From Pyxidicoccus xibeiensis (GTDB taxonomy: Bacteria > Myxococcota > Myxococcia > Myxococcales > Myxococcaceae), in assembly GCF_024198175.1 (NCBI RefSeq), contig NZ_JAJVKV010000001.1, forward strand, positions 186,001 to 250,000: 64,000 nucleotides of DNA. The letters are read 5' to 3'. The translations under genes were made by a program, and so were the position numbers. The notes beneath the pieces were generated by a model, which saw only the letters and a list, made by a program, of their open reading frames with translations, was not told where the DNA came from and made no database searches. Below are positions 24,670 to 36,390 of the stretch, in pieces (position 1 is the first letter of the stretch; each line of letters starts with the position of its first letter).

Positions 24670-27600
24670 TCAGGGCAGTGACACCGGGCCGGGAAGGGGG
24701 CGCTGTCCCATGACGCCCGAGCCGAGCGTGCCGTACAGGTTGCTGCCCCAGCTCAGCACGGGGCCGTCCTCGCGCATCACCACGGAGAAGTCGTTGCCGG
24801 CGGACAGCCCCGTCACCCCCTCCAGGCCCTCCACGAGCACGGGCCAGGGCTGGTGCGAGCTGTCGCGGTTGCCCAGCTGGCCGTGCGAGTTGCGGCCCCA
24901 CGCCCAGACGGCGCCACCCTCCGCCTGCACCGCCAGGGAGTGCCGCGTTCCGGCGGCAATCATCGCCACCGGCTCCAGGCCCGTCACGACGCCCGGCACC
25001 GGCCGCGACTTGCCAGCCCCGTTGCCCAGCTGGCCGAAGCTGTTGTCGCCCCACGTCCACACGGCGCCGAAATCGTCCAGCGCCAGGGTGTGGTACGCGC
25101 CCGCGCGCACCGCCACCACCTTGCCCAGGTTCACCACCGGCACCTGCGTGAAGCGCGTGGTGGTGGACGCGTCCCCCAGTTGCCCGTAGGCGTTGTGGCC
25201 CCACGCCACCAGGGTGCCGTCCGAGAGCAGCGCCAGCGAGTGGTGCTCGCCCGCCGCGACGGCCACTGCGTCCTCGATGCCCTCCACCTGCGAGGGAAGC
25301 ACCTGCGAGTCGGGGGTGCCGTTGCCGAGCTGCCCGAAGGCGTTGTAGCCCCACGCCCACACCGTGCCGTCCCCACGCACCGCCAGCGAGTGGTAGCTGC
25401 CCGCGGCGATGGCCACCACGTTCGACAGCTCGGCCACCTGGACCGGCTCCCCGCGCGAGGTGCTGGTGCCGTCCCCGAGCTGGCCGAAGCCGTTTCCGCC
25501 CCACGCCCACAGCGAGCCGTCCTTCTTCAGCGCCAGCGAGTGGTACGCGCCCGAGGACACCTTCCACACCGAGTCCAGTCCCCGCACCGCCGCGGGCGTG
25601 GCCCGGCTCACGGTGGTGCCGTCCCCGAGCTGTCCATGGGCGTTGTCGCCCCAGGCGTGCACGGTGTCGTCCCCCAGCAGCACCAGCGCGTGCTGGTGCC
25701 ACGCGCGCACCTCCCGCACGGGAGGACGAACCTTGGGGGGCACCTGCACCTTCACGTCGCCCGGCTCCAGCCGCGGGCCCGACATCGCGTCCCCGAGCTG
25801 CCCATACTCGTGGCTGCCCCAGGAGTAGGCGCTCCCGTCGCGCAGCAGCGCCAGGGAGTGCTGCTCCCCCGCCGCCACCGCCACCACGTTCTTCAAGTCC
25901 TCCACGCGCCGGGGCAGCATCAGGCCCGAGCAGGTGCCATCGCCCAGCTGGCCCAGGCTGTTGTCGCCCCAGGCCCACACCGAGCCGTCCGTCCCCAGCG
26001 CCAGCCCGTGGAAGGCTCCCGCGGACAGGCTGCTCACGGCCTCCAGCCCCTGCACCCGCGCGGGCACGCTCCGCGCGACGTTGCTGCCGTCGCCGAGCTG
26101 GCCCGACTGGTTCTCCCCCCACGCCCACGCCGAGCCATCCATGCGGACCGCCAGCGAGAAGGCCTTGCCCGCGGCCACCGACTGCACCCCCTCCAGCGTC
26201 TTCACGCGAAGCGGCGCGGGACGGGAGGTGGTGGTGCCGTCGCCCAGCTGCCCGGACGTGTTGGCGCCCCAGGCCCACAGCCCGCCGTCCTCGCTCACCG
26301 CCAGGCCGTGCGTCTCGCCCAGCGCCACCGCCATGATGCCGGCCAGGCCCTTGAGCTGCATGGGCGTGGAGCGGTCCACCCTGCTGCCATCACCGAGCTG
26401 CCCGCTCGCGTTGCTGCCCCAGCTCCACACGGAGCCGTCCGCGCGCAGCGCCAGGGACGCGTCCCCGCCCGCCGCCACGGCCACCATCCCCGTCAGCGCC
26501 GGCACCACCCCGGGCACCGCGCGCGGGGTGGCGCTGCCATCCCCCAGCTGCCCCCGCTGGTTGGCGCCCCACGCCCACACCGAGCCGTCACAGGCCAGCG
26601 CCAGCGTGTGCTGCGCGCCGGTGGCGACGGAGCGGATGCACGGCAGGCCCGGCACGGACACGGGCGCGGAGCGGTGGGCGGTGGAGCCGTCACCGAGCTG
26701 CCCGGACCCATTCTGTCCCCAGGCCAGCACCGTGCCGTCGCGGCGCACCAGCAGCGAGTGCGAGCGCGAGGCCGACAGGAGCTCCTCGCGGCCGAAGCCG
26801 CGCACCTGCACCGGCAGGGCGCTCCACGCCGCGGCGCCGAGGCCGAGCTGGCCGAAGCGGTTGTAGCCCCACGCGCGCACCGTGCCGTCCTCGCGCAGCG
26901 CCAGCACGTGCAGGTAGCTGGCGCACAGCGCCTTCACGCCGGACACGCCCGGCACCACCCCGGGCACCGCGCGCGAGGTGAGCGTGCCGTCGCCGAGCTG
27001 GCCATAGGTGTTGGAGCCCCAGGCCCGCAGCGTGCCGTCCGCATGGAGGGCCAGCGAGTGGGCACGTCCGCCGCTGACGACGGCGTTGACCGTCTTCACG
27101 CCGTCCAGGCCAACGACCTTCACCGGACGGAAGCGGTCGGTCCACGTCCCGTCGCCCAGCTGGCCCTCGGCGTTGTCGCCCCAGGCCCACACCGAGCCGT
27201 CGCCCAGCACCGCCAGCGCGTGCGCGGAGCCCGTCGCCACGCCCGTCACGCCCGCCAGCCCCGCCACCCGCACCGGCACCAGGCGCTGCACGCCGCCGCC
27301 ATCGCCCAGCTGGCCCTCGAAGCCCTCGCCCCAGGCCCACACCGTGCCGTCACCCTTCAGCGCGAGGGAGAAGTACGTCCCGGCGGCAATCGCCGTCACG
27401 CCCGTCAGCCCCGACACACGCACCGGCGTCAGCCGGTCCACCAGGGTGCCGTCGCCCAGCTGCCCCTGCGCGTTGTAGCCCCAGGCCCACACCGTGCCGT
27501 CCGTCTTCAGCGCCAGCGTGTGGCTGCCGCCCGCGGCCGTCGCCTTCACCCCCGTCAGCCCCAGCACCGCGGCGGGCATGGCACGGTCCCTCGTGGTGCC

Positions 27601-29061
27601 GTCGCCCAGCTGGCCGGACGCGTTGCGCCCCCAGCTCCACACCGTGCCGTCCCCCAGCACCGCCAGCGAGTGGTGGCTGGCGGCGGAGACGGAGACCGCG
27701 GTGCGCAGCTCCGCCACCCGCACCGCGGCGTGGCGCTCGGTGACGGTGCCGTCGCCCAGCTGGCCGTACGTGTTGCGCCCCCAGGCCCACACCGTGCCGT
27801 CCCCCAGCAGCGCCAGCGAGTGGAAGCTGCCCGAGCCGATGGAGCGCACGTTCGCCAGGCGCAGCACCGACTCCGGAGAGAGGTGCCGCTCCGAGCCGCC
27901 GTGGCCGAGCTGCCCGACGGTGCCGCTGCCCCAGGACCAGAGCGTCCCGTCCCCGCGCAGCGCCACCGCGTGCTGCGCCCCCGCCGCCAGCTCCGTCACC
28001 GCCCCCAGCCCCTGCACCGGCACCGGCGAGGCGCGCTCCTGCGTCGTCCCGTCCCCCAGCTGCCCGGAGGCGTTGGAGCCCCACGCCAGCACGGTGCCCC
28101 CGTGGCGCAGCGCCAGCGAGCTGGAGTTCTGCGCGGCGACGGCCTTCACGTCGGTGAGGCCCGCCACCTGCACGGGCGTGGCCTTGTCCGTCCACGTGTC
28201 GTCGCCCAGCTGGCCCGAGGAGTTGCCACCCCACGTCCACACCGTCCCGTCCACGCGCAGCGACACCACGTGGTAGGTGCCCGCGGCCACGCTGGTGACG
28301 CCGTCGAGCCCGGCCACCCGCACGGGAGCCAGGCGCTGGGCGAAGGTGCCATCACCGAGCTGCCCGGAGCCATTCGCGCCCCACGCCCACACCGTCCCGT
28401 CCGTGCGCACCGCCAGCGAGAAGTCGAAGCCGGCCGCGAGCGCCACCACGTGCGTCAGGCCCGGCACCGGCGCCGGGGTGGGCCCCGGCTGCGTGTGGCC
28501 CCGGCCCAGCTGCCCGTAGAAGTTGGTGCCCCAGGCCCACACCGTGCCGTCCTTGCGCAGCGCCAGCGAGTGGAAGTCTCCCGCCGCCACCCACACCACC
28601 TCCGTCAGCCCCGGCACCTGCTGCGGCGTGGCGCGGTCCGTGGTGGTGCCGTCGCCCAGCTGCCCGGAGGAGTTGCTCCCCCAGGCCCACACCGTGCCGT
28701 CCTTGCGCAGCACCAGCGAGTGCGAGTCCCCCGCCGCCACGGACACCCCATCCGTGATTCCCACCACCTGCGTCGCGGCCAGGCGCTGGAAGGACATGTC
28801 GCCCCCGCCGAGCTGCCCGACGCTGTTGCCGCCCCACGCCCACAGGGTGCCCGTGGGTGTCAGGTAGAGCGAGTGCTGCGCGCCCGCGGCCACCCGGACC
28901 GGCTCGGCCGTGGGCGCGAGGCGCTGGACCTGCTGGGACAGCGAGTCCAGGGAGGCGGTGTCACCGGCGGGCCCCGGCCCCTGGCCGCAGGCGGCCACCA
29001 ACAGGGCGCCCACCAGCAGCCCCAGCAGGGCTTGGAGTCCCACGTTCGTGTCCTTGCGCAT
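24670..29061 (-). CDS. Giant RCC1-repeat lipoprotein, 28 repeats
   Basis: Lipoprotein of 1463 residues: signal peptide with lipobox LLVAAC, reached by choosing the ATG at 29061 behind a strong GGAGGAAG ribosome site. The rest is a tandem array of RCC1-type repeats of about 50 residues, each with a core like HSLALRxDGTVWAWGxNxxGQLGDG. I count 28 cores (WG-x6/7-GQLG), which equals four seven-bladed propellers. Only the last core departs strongly (GTLG). Such proteins are usually surface-exposed binding scaffolds, but the ligand here is unknown. The stop is 21 bp from the stop of the convergent LRR gene. Confidence 0.88.
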   Translation of the reverse strand: MRKDTNVGLQALLGLLVGALLVAACGQGPGPAGDTASLDSLSQQVQRLAPTAEPVRVAAGAQHSLYLTPTGTLWAWGGNSVGQLGGGDMSFQRLAATQVVGITDGVSVAAGDSHSLVLRKDGTVWAWGSNSSGQLGDGTTTDRATPQQVPGLTEVVWVAAGDFHSLALRKDGTVWAWGTNFYGQLGRGHTQPGPTPAPVPGLTHVVALAAGFDFSLAVRTDGTVWAWGANGSGQLGDGTFAQRLAPVRVAGLDGVTSVAAGTYHVVSLRVDGTVWTWGGNSSGQLGDDTWTDKATPVQVAGLTDVKAVAAQNSSSLALRHGGTVLAWGSNASGQLGDGTTQERASPVPVQGLGAVTELAAGAQHAVALRGDGTLWSWGSGTVGQLGHGGSERHLSPESVLRLANVRSIGSGSFHSLALLGDGTVWAWGRNTYGQLGDGTVTERHAAVRVAELRTAVSVSAASHHSLAVLGDGTVWSWGRNASGQLGDGTTRDRAMPAAVLGLTGVKATAAGGSHTLALKTDGTVWAWGYNAQGQLGDGTLVDRLTPVRVSGLTGVTAIAAGTYFSLALKGDGTVWAWGEGFEGQLGDGGGVQRLVPVRVAGLAGVTGVATGSAHALAVLGDGSVWAWGDNAEGQLGDGTWTDRFRPVKVVGLDGVKTVNAVVSGGRAHSLALHADGTLRAWGSNTYGQLGDGTLTSRAVPGVVPGVSGVKALCASYLHVLALREDGTVRAWGYNRFGQLGLGAAAWSALPVQVRGFGREELLSASRSHSLLVRRDGTVLAWGQNGSGQLGDGSTAHRSAPVSVPGLPCIRSVATGAQHTLALACDGSVWAWGANQRGQLGDGSATPRAVPGVVPALTGMVAVAAGGDASLALRADGSVWSWGSNASGQLGDGSRVDRSTPMQLKGLAGIMAVALGETHGLAVSEDGGLWAWGANTSGQLGDGTTTSRPAPLRVKTLEGVQSVAAGKAFSLAVRMDGSAWAWGENQSGQLGDGSNVARSVPARVQGLEAVSSLSAGAFHGLALGTDGSVWAWGDNSLGQLGDGTCSGLMLPRRVEDLKNVVAVAAGEQHSLALLRDGSAYSWGSHEYGQLGDAMSGPRLEPGDVKVQVPPKVRPPVREVRAWHQHALVLLGDDTVHAWGDNAHGQLGDGTTVSRATPAAVRGLDSVWKVSSGAYHSLALKKDGSLWAWGGNGFGQLGDGTSTSRGEPVQVAELSNVVAIAAGSYHSLAVRGDGTVWAWGYNAFGQLGNGTPDSQVLPSQVEGIEDAVAVAAGEHHSLALLSDGTLVAWGHNAYGQLGDASTTTRFTQVPVVNLGKVVAVRAGAYHTLALDDFGAVWTWGDNSFGQLGNGAGKSRPVPGVVTGLEPVAMIAAGTRHSLAVQAEGGAVWAWGRNSHGQLGNRDSSHQPWPVLVEGLEGVTGLSAGNDFSVVMREDGPVLSWGSNLYGTLGSGVMGQRPLPGPVSLP

Positions 29062-29368
29062 CGGTCTTCCTCCGGGAGTGCGAGCACGTCTGCCAGGACG
29101 GAGCGCCGCGATGGGGAAACGGGGCGCCGGTGGCCGTCCGGCGGGCGGGTGTATACGGCGAAACGTCACACGCTTGTATCCCGAGAAGGCCCCCTGGCGC
29201 CCCTCCAGGCGGCCACCTGTAATTCATTTACAGAAATCACCCTCGGGTCGTTACAACCCCAGTGTCTCCCCAGCGCCCGTGGGACGTCTTGTCACATGCG
29301 CGCGGTACACACTTCTTCACGCGGATTGCGTTGCAGTGCGTCGCGTGTGGGTAAGGATTGGGGGGACC
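29062..29368. promoter_or_regulatory. Divergent intergenic region with a palindrome
   Basis: This 307-bp region separates the RCC1 lipoprotein gene from the metallophosphoesterase gene and must hold both promoters. The central part (about 29200-29350) is less G+C-rich than the genes. It contains the palindrome CTGTAA-ttcat-TTACAG at 29217-29233, a candidate repressor or activator site. I see no clear -35/-10 pair and no gene. Confidence 0.45.
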
Positions 29369-30703
<1,335 letters not shown>

Positions 30704-30721
30704 TGTATAGATTGAGCTGGA

Positions 30722-31366
30722 ATGGGCAAGGAACCGGCTCAAAGGGAGATAAAGCAGGAGCGCGCGGCCCGCACGCGCGTGGAAATCCTGGAAGCGGCCA
30801 TCACCCTCTTCGCGCGCCGGGGCTTCCTCGCCACCACCATGGCGGACCTGGCGCGGGCCATCCGGATGACGCCCGGCGCGCTGTACTGGCACTTCCCCAC
30901 CAAGGAAGACCTGCTGCTGGCCGCCATCGAGGAGCTGCACCAGCGCTGCCTGCGCGAGTTCGTGGGCCGGTTGACGGAGGCCCGCGCCCTGTCGGCCCGG
31001 GAGCAGTTCCACGCCTTCACCGAGCGCACGCAGGAGTTCCTGCGCTGCCACCGCGAGTACGGCATCTTCTTCGCGATGCTGGCGGCCGAGGCGGCGGAGG
31101 CGAATGACCGGGTGGCGGACGCCATCCGGGAGAAGCTGGCCCTGTACGCGAAGGTGCTGGAGGGCATCATCCGCCACGGCCAGAAGACGGGCGAGTTCCG
31201 CCAGGACGTGGACGCCCTGCACACCGCGCACAGCCTCTTCGGCGGGTACATGGGCGTGCTGGTGCACCAGAACCTCTTCCGCGCCACCCTGAGCTACGAC
31301 CCGCTCGTGGCCGCGCTGCACCTGCTGGTGACGGCGGGCACCGACGCCCGCTCGGCCCGCGAGTGA
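30722..31366 (+). CDS. TetR-family transcriptional regulator
   Basis: Regulator of 214 residues. The N-terminal helix-turn-helix is clear (TRVEILEAAITLFARRGFLATTMADLARAI, continued by MTPGALYWHFPTKEDLLLAAI). The remaining 150 residues form the ligand-binding helical domain typical of the family. It is 18 bp downstream of the metallophosphoesterase gene and is probably transcribed with it. The targets are unknown, and the palindrome at 29217-29233 upstream of that gene is one candidate. Confidence 0.9.
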   Translation: MGKEPAQREIKQERAARTRVEILEAAITLFARRGFLATTMADLARAIRMTPGALYWHFPTKEDLLLAAIEELHQRCLREFVGRLTEARALSAREQFHAFTERTQEFLRCHREYGIFFAMLAAEAAEANDRVADAIREKLALYAKVLEGIIRHGQKTGEFRQDVDALHTAHSLFGGYMGVLVHQNLFRATLSYDPLVAALHLLVTAGTDARSARE

Positions 31367-31423
31367 GCGGCGCGGCAATCCCTACCATCCATCGCTCGCG
31401 CCTGAGGCCTGCTCCAAAAAGAA

Positions 31424-31457
31424 TCGGGCGGCTCCAGACCTCTCAGGAGCCGCCCGA
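31424..31457. terminator. Bidirectional intrinsic terminator
   Basis: A perfect 12-bp stem (TCGGGCGGCTCC at 31424-31435 and GGAGCCGCCCGA at 31446-31457, 10-nt loop) lies between convergent genes. On the minus strand it is followed by TTCTTTTT, a U-tract suited to ending the large amidohydrolase gene. It may also stop the plus-strand tetR transcript. Confidence 0.82.
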
Positions 31458-31504
31458 CCCATGTCTTTCATGAAGCAGCGCGACTCAGCGTCGCCGCGCG
31501 GGCC

Positions 31505-34500
31505 TCACGGCGCTGGCGGCGGCGGCGCGGTGATGACGTTGGCCGAGCCGGGCGTCGCCGTCGTCGTGTACTTGAAGTCCACCGCGTTGACGTCGGTGTC
31601 CGCGTTGTCGGCACCGCGCGAGAGCGAGGCCTCGTAAGACACGGAGGTGAGGTCGACCAGCGTGGTGGTCGCCGCCGCGCCCTCCTGGAAGTTGAACGTC
31701 CCCGTCACGTTGTTGATGGTGCCCGTGGAAGCGCCACCGTAGGACAGCGTGTCGACGATGCGCCCCTGTGCGGTGTCGAAGATGGCGACCGCGTCCGGAT
31801 TGCCGTTCTGGATGCCACTCGAGGGAACCGCCAGCTCCTTCACATTCGCCGAGTTGAGGCCTTCGAGGATGATGGCGGACCCGACGACCAGGTACTGGCC
31901 GGGCTCCAGGGAGCCCGCGCTCGCCAGGCTGACACGGGCGTACTCCTTGTTCTGGCCGGCGGCACCGTTGATGAGGACGAGCACCAGGTTCTGCAGCGAC
32001 AGGGTGTCGTTGGTGGGGTTGTAGAGCTCCACGAACTCCTTCGTGTCCGCGCTGGCCTGGTCGTAGTCCACCTCGTTGATGACCAGGTGGTTGATGGCGG
32101 GGCGGTCGGTGACGGTGATGTCCGCCCCCTGCGTCACACCGGCGTAGGACGCGGTCAACCGCGCCTGGCCCAGGGCCTCGCCGGCGGTGAAGGTCACCTG
32201 GCCGCTCGTCTGACCCGCGGCGATGCTCACGGTGGCGGAGGAGAGCTCGCCCACGCCCGTGGCCGGCTCCAGCGCCACGCTCACGGTGATGCCTCCCGCC
32301 GGCGCCGCGCGGTCCAGCGTCACCGTGAAGGCCTGCGTCGCGGTGAAGAGCACCGTCGCCGTGGCCGGCGTCAGCGTGCTGAGCTTCGGCGGCGGCGGCG
32401 TCACCGTGACGTCCACCGAGCGAGTGATGCCGGACAGCGACGCGGACACCTTGCCCGCGCCCCCACCCTCCGCATCCGCGGTGAAGGTGAAGGTCGCCTG
32501 CGTCGTGCCCGCCGTCACCGTCACCGTGGCGGGCACGGTGCCGAAGCGCGAGACACCCTGCCCCGGCGTCGCCGCCAGCGCCACCACCGCGTCCCTCGTC
32601 GGGGCGCGGTCCAGCGTCAACGTGAACGCCAGCGTGCCACCCGCCGGAACGGGGTCCGTGGAGGCCGGCACCAGGGACACCAGCCGCGGCGCGTTCTGGT
32701 CCAGCGTCACCGTGCGACTGGCGCTGCTGTCACCCAGCGTCGCCGTCAGCGTGCCCTCCGTGCCGTCGGCCTCCGGGTCCGCGGTGAAGGTGAACGTCGC
32801 CTGCATCGCGTCCGTCGCCACCGCCAGCGCGCCGTTCTCCACGCTGAAGGTGCCGAAGCCCGTCGCCGGGTCCATGCTCAGCGCCACGGTGGTGTTCGCG
32901 GGCGCCGGCCGGTCCAGATGCACGGTGAGCGTCACCGTGCCACCGGGCACCATCGTCACCTCGTCGGGGCTGATGCGGCTCACCGCGGGCTGCTCGCTCT
33001 GTCCGAGCACCCGCACCGTTGCCGGCAGCGAGGACTCGCCCAGCGTCGCCGTGAGGGTGACGCCGGCGGCCTGCATCCGCGGGTTCAGCTTCACCACCGC
33101 GGACGTCTGGCGCGCGGGGATGACGACGCCGCCATCCACCACTTCCAGCGCGGTGGAGTCGCTGGACGTCACCGCCACCGTGACGTCCACCGGGTAGGCG
33201 TTGGCCATGGTCACCGTGAGCACCTGCGGGAGCGTGTCGCCCGTGGCGGAGCCCACGCGGATGAAGCCCCCACCGCCGAAGGCCGTCAGCGCCGGCAGCG
33301 GCGGCAGCGGAACCACCATGTCGGCCGCGCTCCGGGGCAGCAGCCTGGAGTTGTTGAACGCGTAGGTGAGCACGCCGCGCAGGTTGAGGAAGCGGGTGCC
33401 CGCCACCTGCGCGGGATAGTCGAAGGCCTGGTCGTCGACCATCAGGCCGGACGTGGGGGGAGTGCCGTTCGGGTTCTCGTCCACGAAGAACTCGCCGCGG
33501 CTGTCCTCGGCACGGGTGGACCAGACGTCACGCACCTCCACCAGCACGCCCTCCAGCGCCGCGGCGCGGGCGCCGCCGGTGCGAACCTCCTCCGTGCGCA
33601 CCCCCACCGGCTCCGGCAGGGCATTGCCGGAGCTGAGCTTTCTCACCTCCACGTTCGTCAGCTCCAGCAGGCCGAAGTACCGCTCCAGCGTCGCCGAGGT
33701 GATGTCCAGCCGGTCACCCACGGCGATTTCCGCCTTCGGGCCGAACACGTAGAGGCCCGAGTGGTCCACGCCCCGCCCCGCGAGCGGCGGGTGCACCTGG
33801 ACGAAGTACCCGTTGGTGCCGGTGGCGTTCACCGCGGTGACGAGCACGTCGGAGAGCGAGACCTTGGAGTCCAGCAGAGGGACCTCGCCGTTCACCGCGA
33901 CCTTCAGGTCATAGACGGTGGACGGGCACGGGCCAGCCCCCGGGTTGGGGACGGCGCACGCGTCACACGCGTCACCCACGCCGTCCGCGTCCGCGTCCTC
34001 CTGCCGGGGGTTCGTCAGATACGCGCAGTTGTCCCCGGGGCTCAGCATGCCATCCAGGTCGGGGTCCGTCGGGTCAGGGTTGGCACAGGTGCCCTCGGCC
34101 TGCTGCGGGCAGCCGTCGCACGTGTCGCCCTTGCCGTCGCTGTCCGTGTCCACCTGGCTCGCGTTGGCCACGAAGGGGCAGTTGTCGCGCCAGGTGGCCA
34201 CGGTGTCGCGGTCGTCGTCGGACGGGTGGGGCACGGCGCACGCGGTGGCGTTGGCCGCCAGCGGGCACGGGTCACACGCGTCACCCACGCGGTCCGCGTC
34301 CGAGTCCGCCTGCGCGCCATTGTCCATGGGGCGCACCGGGTTGAAGATGCCCGGGCAGTTGTCGGTGCTGTCCACGATGCCGTCACCGTCCGCGTCGTCC
34401 GTGCGAATCTCGCTCGTGTAGACGGTGGAGCCGTTGCGCGAGGCCAGGTACTGCGCGTTCTCCGAGGCCCGGCGAGGCGCGCACACCGGCTCGTCCTGCG

Positions 34501-36175
34501 GCGTGCCGCAGGCGAACAGGGGGTAGGCCGTGGCGTTGGCGCTCGTCAGCGACGCCAGCGTCAGCGTCTTGTCGCCCTCCTGCGAGAGGCACAGCGACTT
34601 GGACGCGCCGCAGACGTCCAGGGTGTCACACGCCTCGTCGCCGCTCAGCGCGTCCACCAGGGTGCCGTCGCCGTAGAGCGTCTTGCCGCCCCGCAGCGTG
34701 AGGACCACGTCCTCCGGGTTGGCGGTGATGACCGCGCGGTGCGGCGACTCCGCGAAGGTGCGCAGCCGGAAGATGGCGATGTCGGCCAGCTTGCCCGGCG
34801 CGAGGCGGCCCACCTTCTCGAAGATGTCCGTCAGGTCCGCCGCGTTGGCCGTCACCATGCGCCACAGGTGCGCGTCGGTGAACGTCTTCCCGTAGCGGGT
34901 GGCGTTGAGGTAGTCCGCGCACTGCAGCTCGCGCAGCACGTTCATGGAGCCCGACTGGAGCCAGTCGGTGCCCAGGGCAATCCCCACGCCCATCCGATTG
35001 GCGGCCGGAACCATGGCCGTGTCGCCGTACAGCGCGACGTTGGAGCGCGGCGACCAGATGAGGCCGGTGCCCCGCGCCGCCATGAGGGCCAGCTCCTTCG
35101 CCGTCAGGCCGATGCCGTGGATGACGGCCGTGCGGGGAAACAGCACGTCGGAGCGGCCCTCGGACAGACAGAGGAACTCGTTGAGGCCCGTGTCGGCGAG
35201 GCCCTCGGCGATGTGGGGCAGGTAGGCGGCCACCTTCGGCAGCCCCGAGGACGACGGCCTCTCCGAATACCCGCAGCCACTGGCCAGCATCATCCCGCCC
35301 GAGTCGCCCAGCGGGAAGGTGTCCGAGTTCGCATAGCCCTCGCCCAGGCCCTCCTGGCGATCCGTCAGCCGGTCATCCACGTTGCGCACCAGCCCCCGCG
35401 TCCCGCCCGCGCCCGCCATGGAGGTGGTGCCCGCCAGCAGGTGCCGCAGCTCCTGCCACGCCACGCTGTCCGTGGCAGGCTTGCTGCCCCGGTTGCCGAC
35501 GCGCGTGTGGCCATTCGCGCCGACGCGCCAGTCATGGCGGTGCTCGAAGCGCTCCTCCGGGTCCTTCGCCACGTAGGGCTTGTCCGGGTAGGTGATGTGC
35601 TCGTGCGGGTTGATGAGGCCCGGGGAGATGACGCCCGTGGGGCAGGCCACCTCGGTGGCCTCGGCGGCGCCGGCCGCGGTGGAGCAGTCACACGCGGCGC
35701 ACTGGATGATGCCCCGCGCGTCCACCAGCACCTGCCCGCCCAGCAGCGTCTCGCCGTCCTTCAGCACCACGCCCGTGAACAGGCGCGCATCGTTGCCCGC
35801 CTTCGTCACCGCGCAGGTGGCCCCGTCCGGGAGCGCGGGCGCGCTCGAGGCGGCACAGCGCACCACCGTGTCCGCGCAGTCCGCGCTACAGCCGTCGCCG
35901 TCGACGGTGTTGCCGTCGTCACATACCTCCAGGACACCCACGCGCCCGTCGCCACAGCGGGCCAGCGGCGGCGACGTCGTACAGTCCGCCCGGCAGGTGT
36001 CGCCATCCGCGGTGTTGCCGTCGTCGCACTGCTCGCCCGCCTCCTGGACGCCGTTGCCACAGCGAATCCCCGGGGGGACGATGAAGCCCGGCTTCTCGAC
36101 GTTGTCAGAGCATCCAACCTGGGAGAGCAGGACCGCGCCGAGCGCGACCAGTAACACGCGTGGGGACATTCGCAT
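31505..36175 (-). CDS. Multidomain amidohydrolase lipoprotein with Ca-binding and lamin-tail-like domains
   Basis: Lipoprotein of 1556 residues (lipobox LSQVGC). Order of parts: two DUF4215 Cys-rich repeats ([24 protein letters not shown]); an amidohydrolase domain ([31 protein letters not shown]) with the HxH, His and Asp metal ligands visible; thrombospondin-type-3 Ca-binding repeats ([30 protein letters not shown]); an OB-fold-like section; several Ig-like/Calx-beta-like repeats; and a lamin-tail-like domain ([21 protein letters not shown]). It is likely a large surface enzyme. Start: Met at 36175, with a Met two codons later as alternative. The combination of an amidohydrolase with these extracellular modules is unusual. 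Confidence 0.82.
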   Translation of the reverse strand: MRMSPRVLLVALGAVLLSQVGCSDNVEKPGFIVPPGIRCGNGVQEAGEQCDDGNTADGDTCRADCTTSPPLARCGDGRVGVLEVCDDGNTVDGDGCSADCADTVVRCAASSAPALPDGATCAVTKAGNDARLFTGVVLKDGETLLGGQVLVDARGIIQCAACDCSTAAGAAEATEVACPTGVISPGLINPHEHITYPDKPYVAKDPEERFEHRHDWRVGANGHTRVGNRGSKPATDSVAWQELRHLLAGTTSMAGAGGTRGLVRNVDDRLTDRQEGLGEGYANSDTFPLGDSGGMMLASGCGYSERPSSSGLPKVAAYLPHIAEGLADTGLNEFLCLSEGRSDVLFPRTAVIHGIGLTAKELALMAARGTGLIWSPRSNVALYGDTAMVPAANRMGVGIALGTDWLQSGSMNVLRELQCADYLNATRYGKTFTDAHLWRMVTANAADLTDIFEKVGRLAPGKLADIAIFRLRTFAESPHRAVITANPEDVVLTLRGGKTLYGDGTLVDALSGDEACDTLDVCGASKSLCLSQEGDKTLTLASLTSANATAYPLFACGTPQDEPVCAPRRASENAQYLASRNGSTVYTSEIRTDDADGDGIVDSTDNCPGIFNPVRPMDNGAQADSDADRVGDACDPCPLAANATACAVPHPSDDDRDTVATWRDNCPFVANASQVDTDSDGKGDTCDGCPQQAEGTCANPDPTDPDLDGMLSPGDNCAYLTNPRQEDADADGVGDACDACAVPNPGAGPCPSTVYDLKVAVNGEVPLLDSKVSLSDVLVTAVNATGTNGYFVQVHPPLAGRGVDHSGLYVFGPKAEIAVGDRLDITSATLERYFGLLELTNVEVRKLSSGNALPEPVGVRTEEVRTGGARAAALEGVLVEVRDVWSTRAEDSRGEFFVDENPNGTPPTSGLMVDDQAFDYPAQVAGTRFLNLRGVLTYAFNNSRLLPRSAADMVVPLPPLPALTAFGGGGFIRVGSATGDTLPQVLTVTMANAYPVDVTVAVTSSDSTALEVVDGGVVIPARQTSAVVKLNPRMQAAGVTLTATLGESSLPATVRVLGQSEQPAVSRISPDEVTMVPGGTVTLTVHLDRPAPANTTVALSMDPATGFGTFSVENGALAVATDAMQATFTFTADPEADGTEGTLTATLGDSSASRTVTLDQNAPRLVSLVPASTDPVPAGGTLAFTLTLDRAPTRDAVVALAATPGQGVSRFGTVPATVTVTAGTTQATFTFTADAEGGGAGKVSASLSGITRSVDVTVTPPPPKLSTLTPATATVLFTATQAFTVTLDRAAPAGGITVSVALEPATGVGELSSATVSIAAGQTSGQVTFTAGEALGQARLTASYAGVTQGADITVTDRPAINHLVINEVDYDQASADTKEFVELYNPTNDTLSLQNLVLVLINGAAGQNKEYARVSLASAGSLEPGQYLVVGSAIILEGLNSANVKELAVPSSGIQNGNPDAVAIFDTAQGRIVDTLSYGGASTGTINNVTGTFNFQEGAAATTTLVDLTSVSYEASLSRGADNADTDVNAVDFKYTTTATPGSANVITAPPPPAP

Positions 36176-36390
36176 CTCGTGGGTCTCCCGGCGGACGCCG
36201 CCAGATAGAAGGTGGCCGGTCCTTGGCACGCGCGAGAGCGTACCCCGTGGAACATTTCAGCGACACCTTACGCCCCAGGTTCGGTGCCCTCCTGCGGACA
36301 ACAGGGGCACATGTGGCCGCGAGTGCGCCGCCACCGCACGCCAGGTGCGAAGGCGTCGGGCTTCCCACCTTTATATAGAGTCGGTACTTC

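Noticed and set aside
24670..29061. Regularly spaced repeats that could suggest a CRISPR array
   Set aside because: The repeats are about 150 bp, in frame and encode RCC1 units. There are no short identical repeats with unique spacers and no cas genes.
32087..36154. Long plus-strand open frame opposite the amidohydrolase lipoprotein
   Set aside because: Low-complexity Arg/His/Ala-rich translation without recognisable motifs. The minus strand encodes several known domains over the same span.
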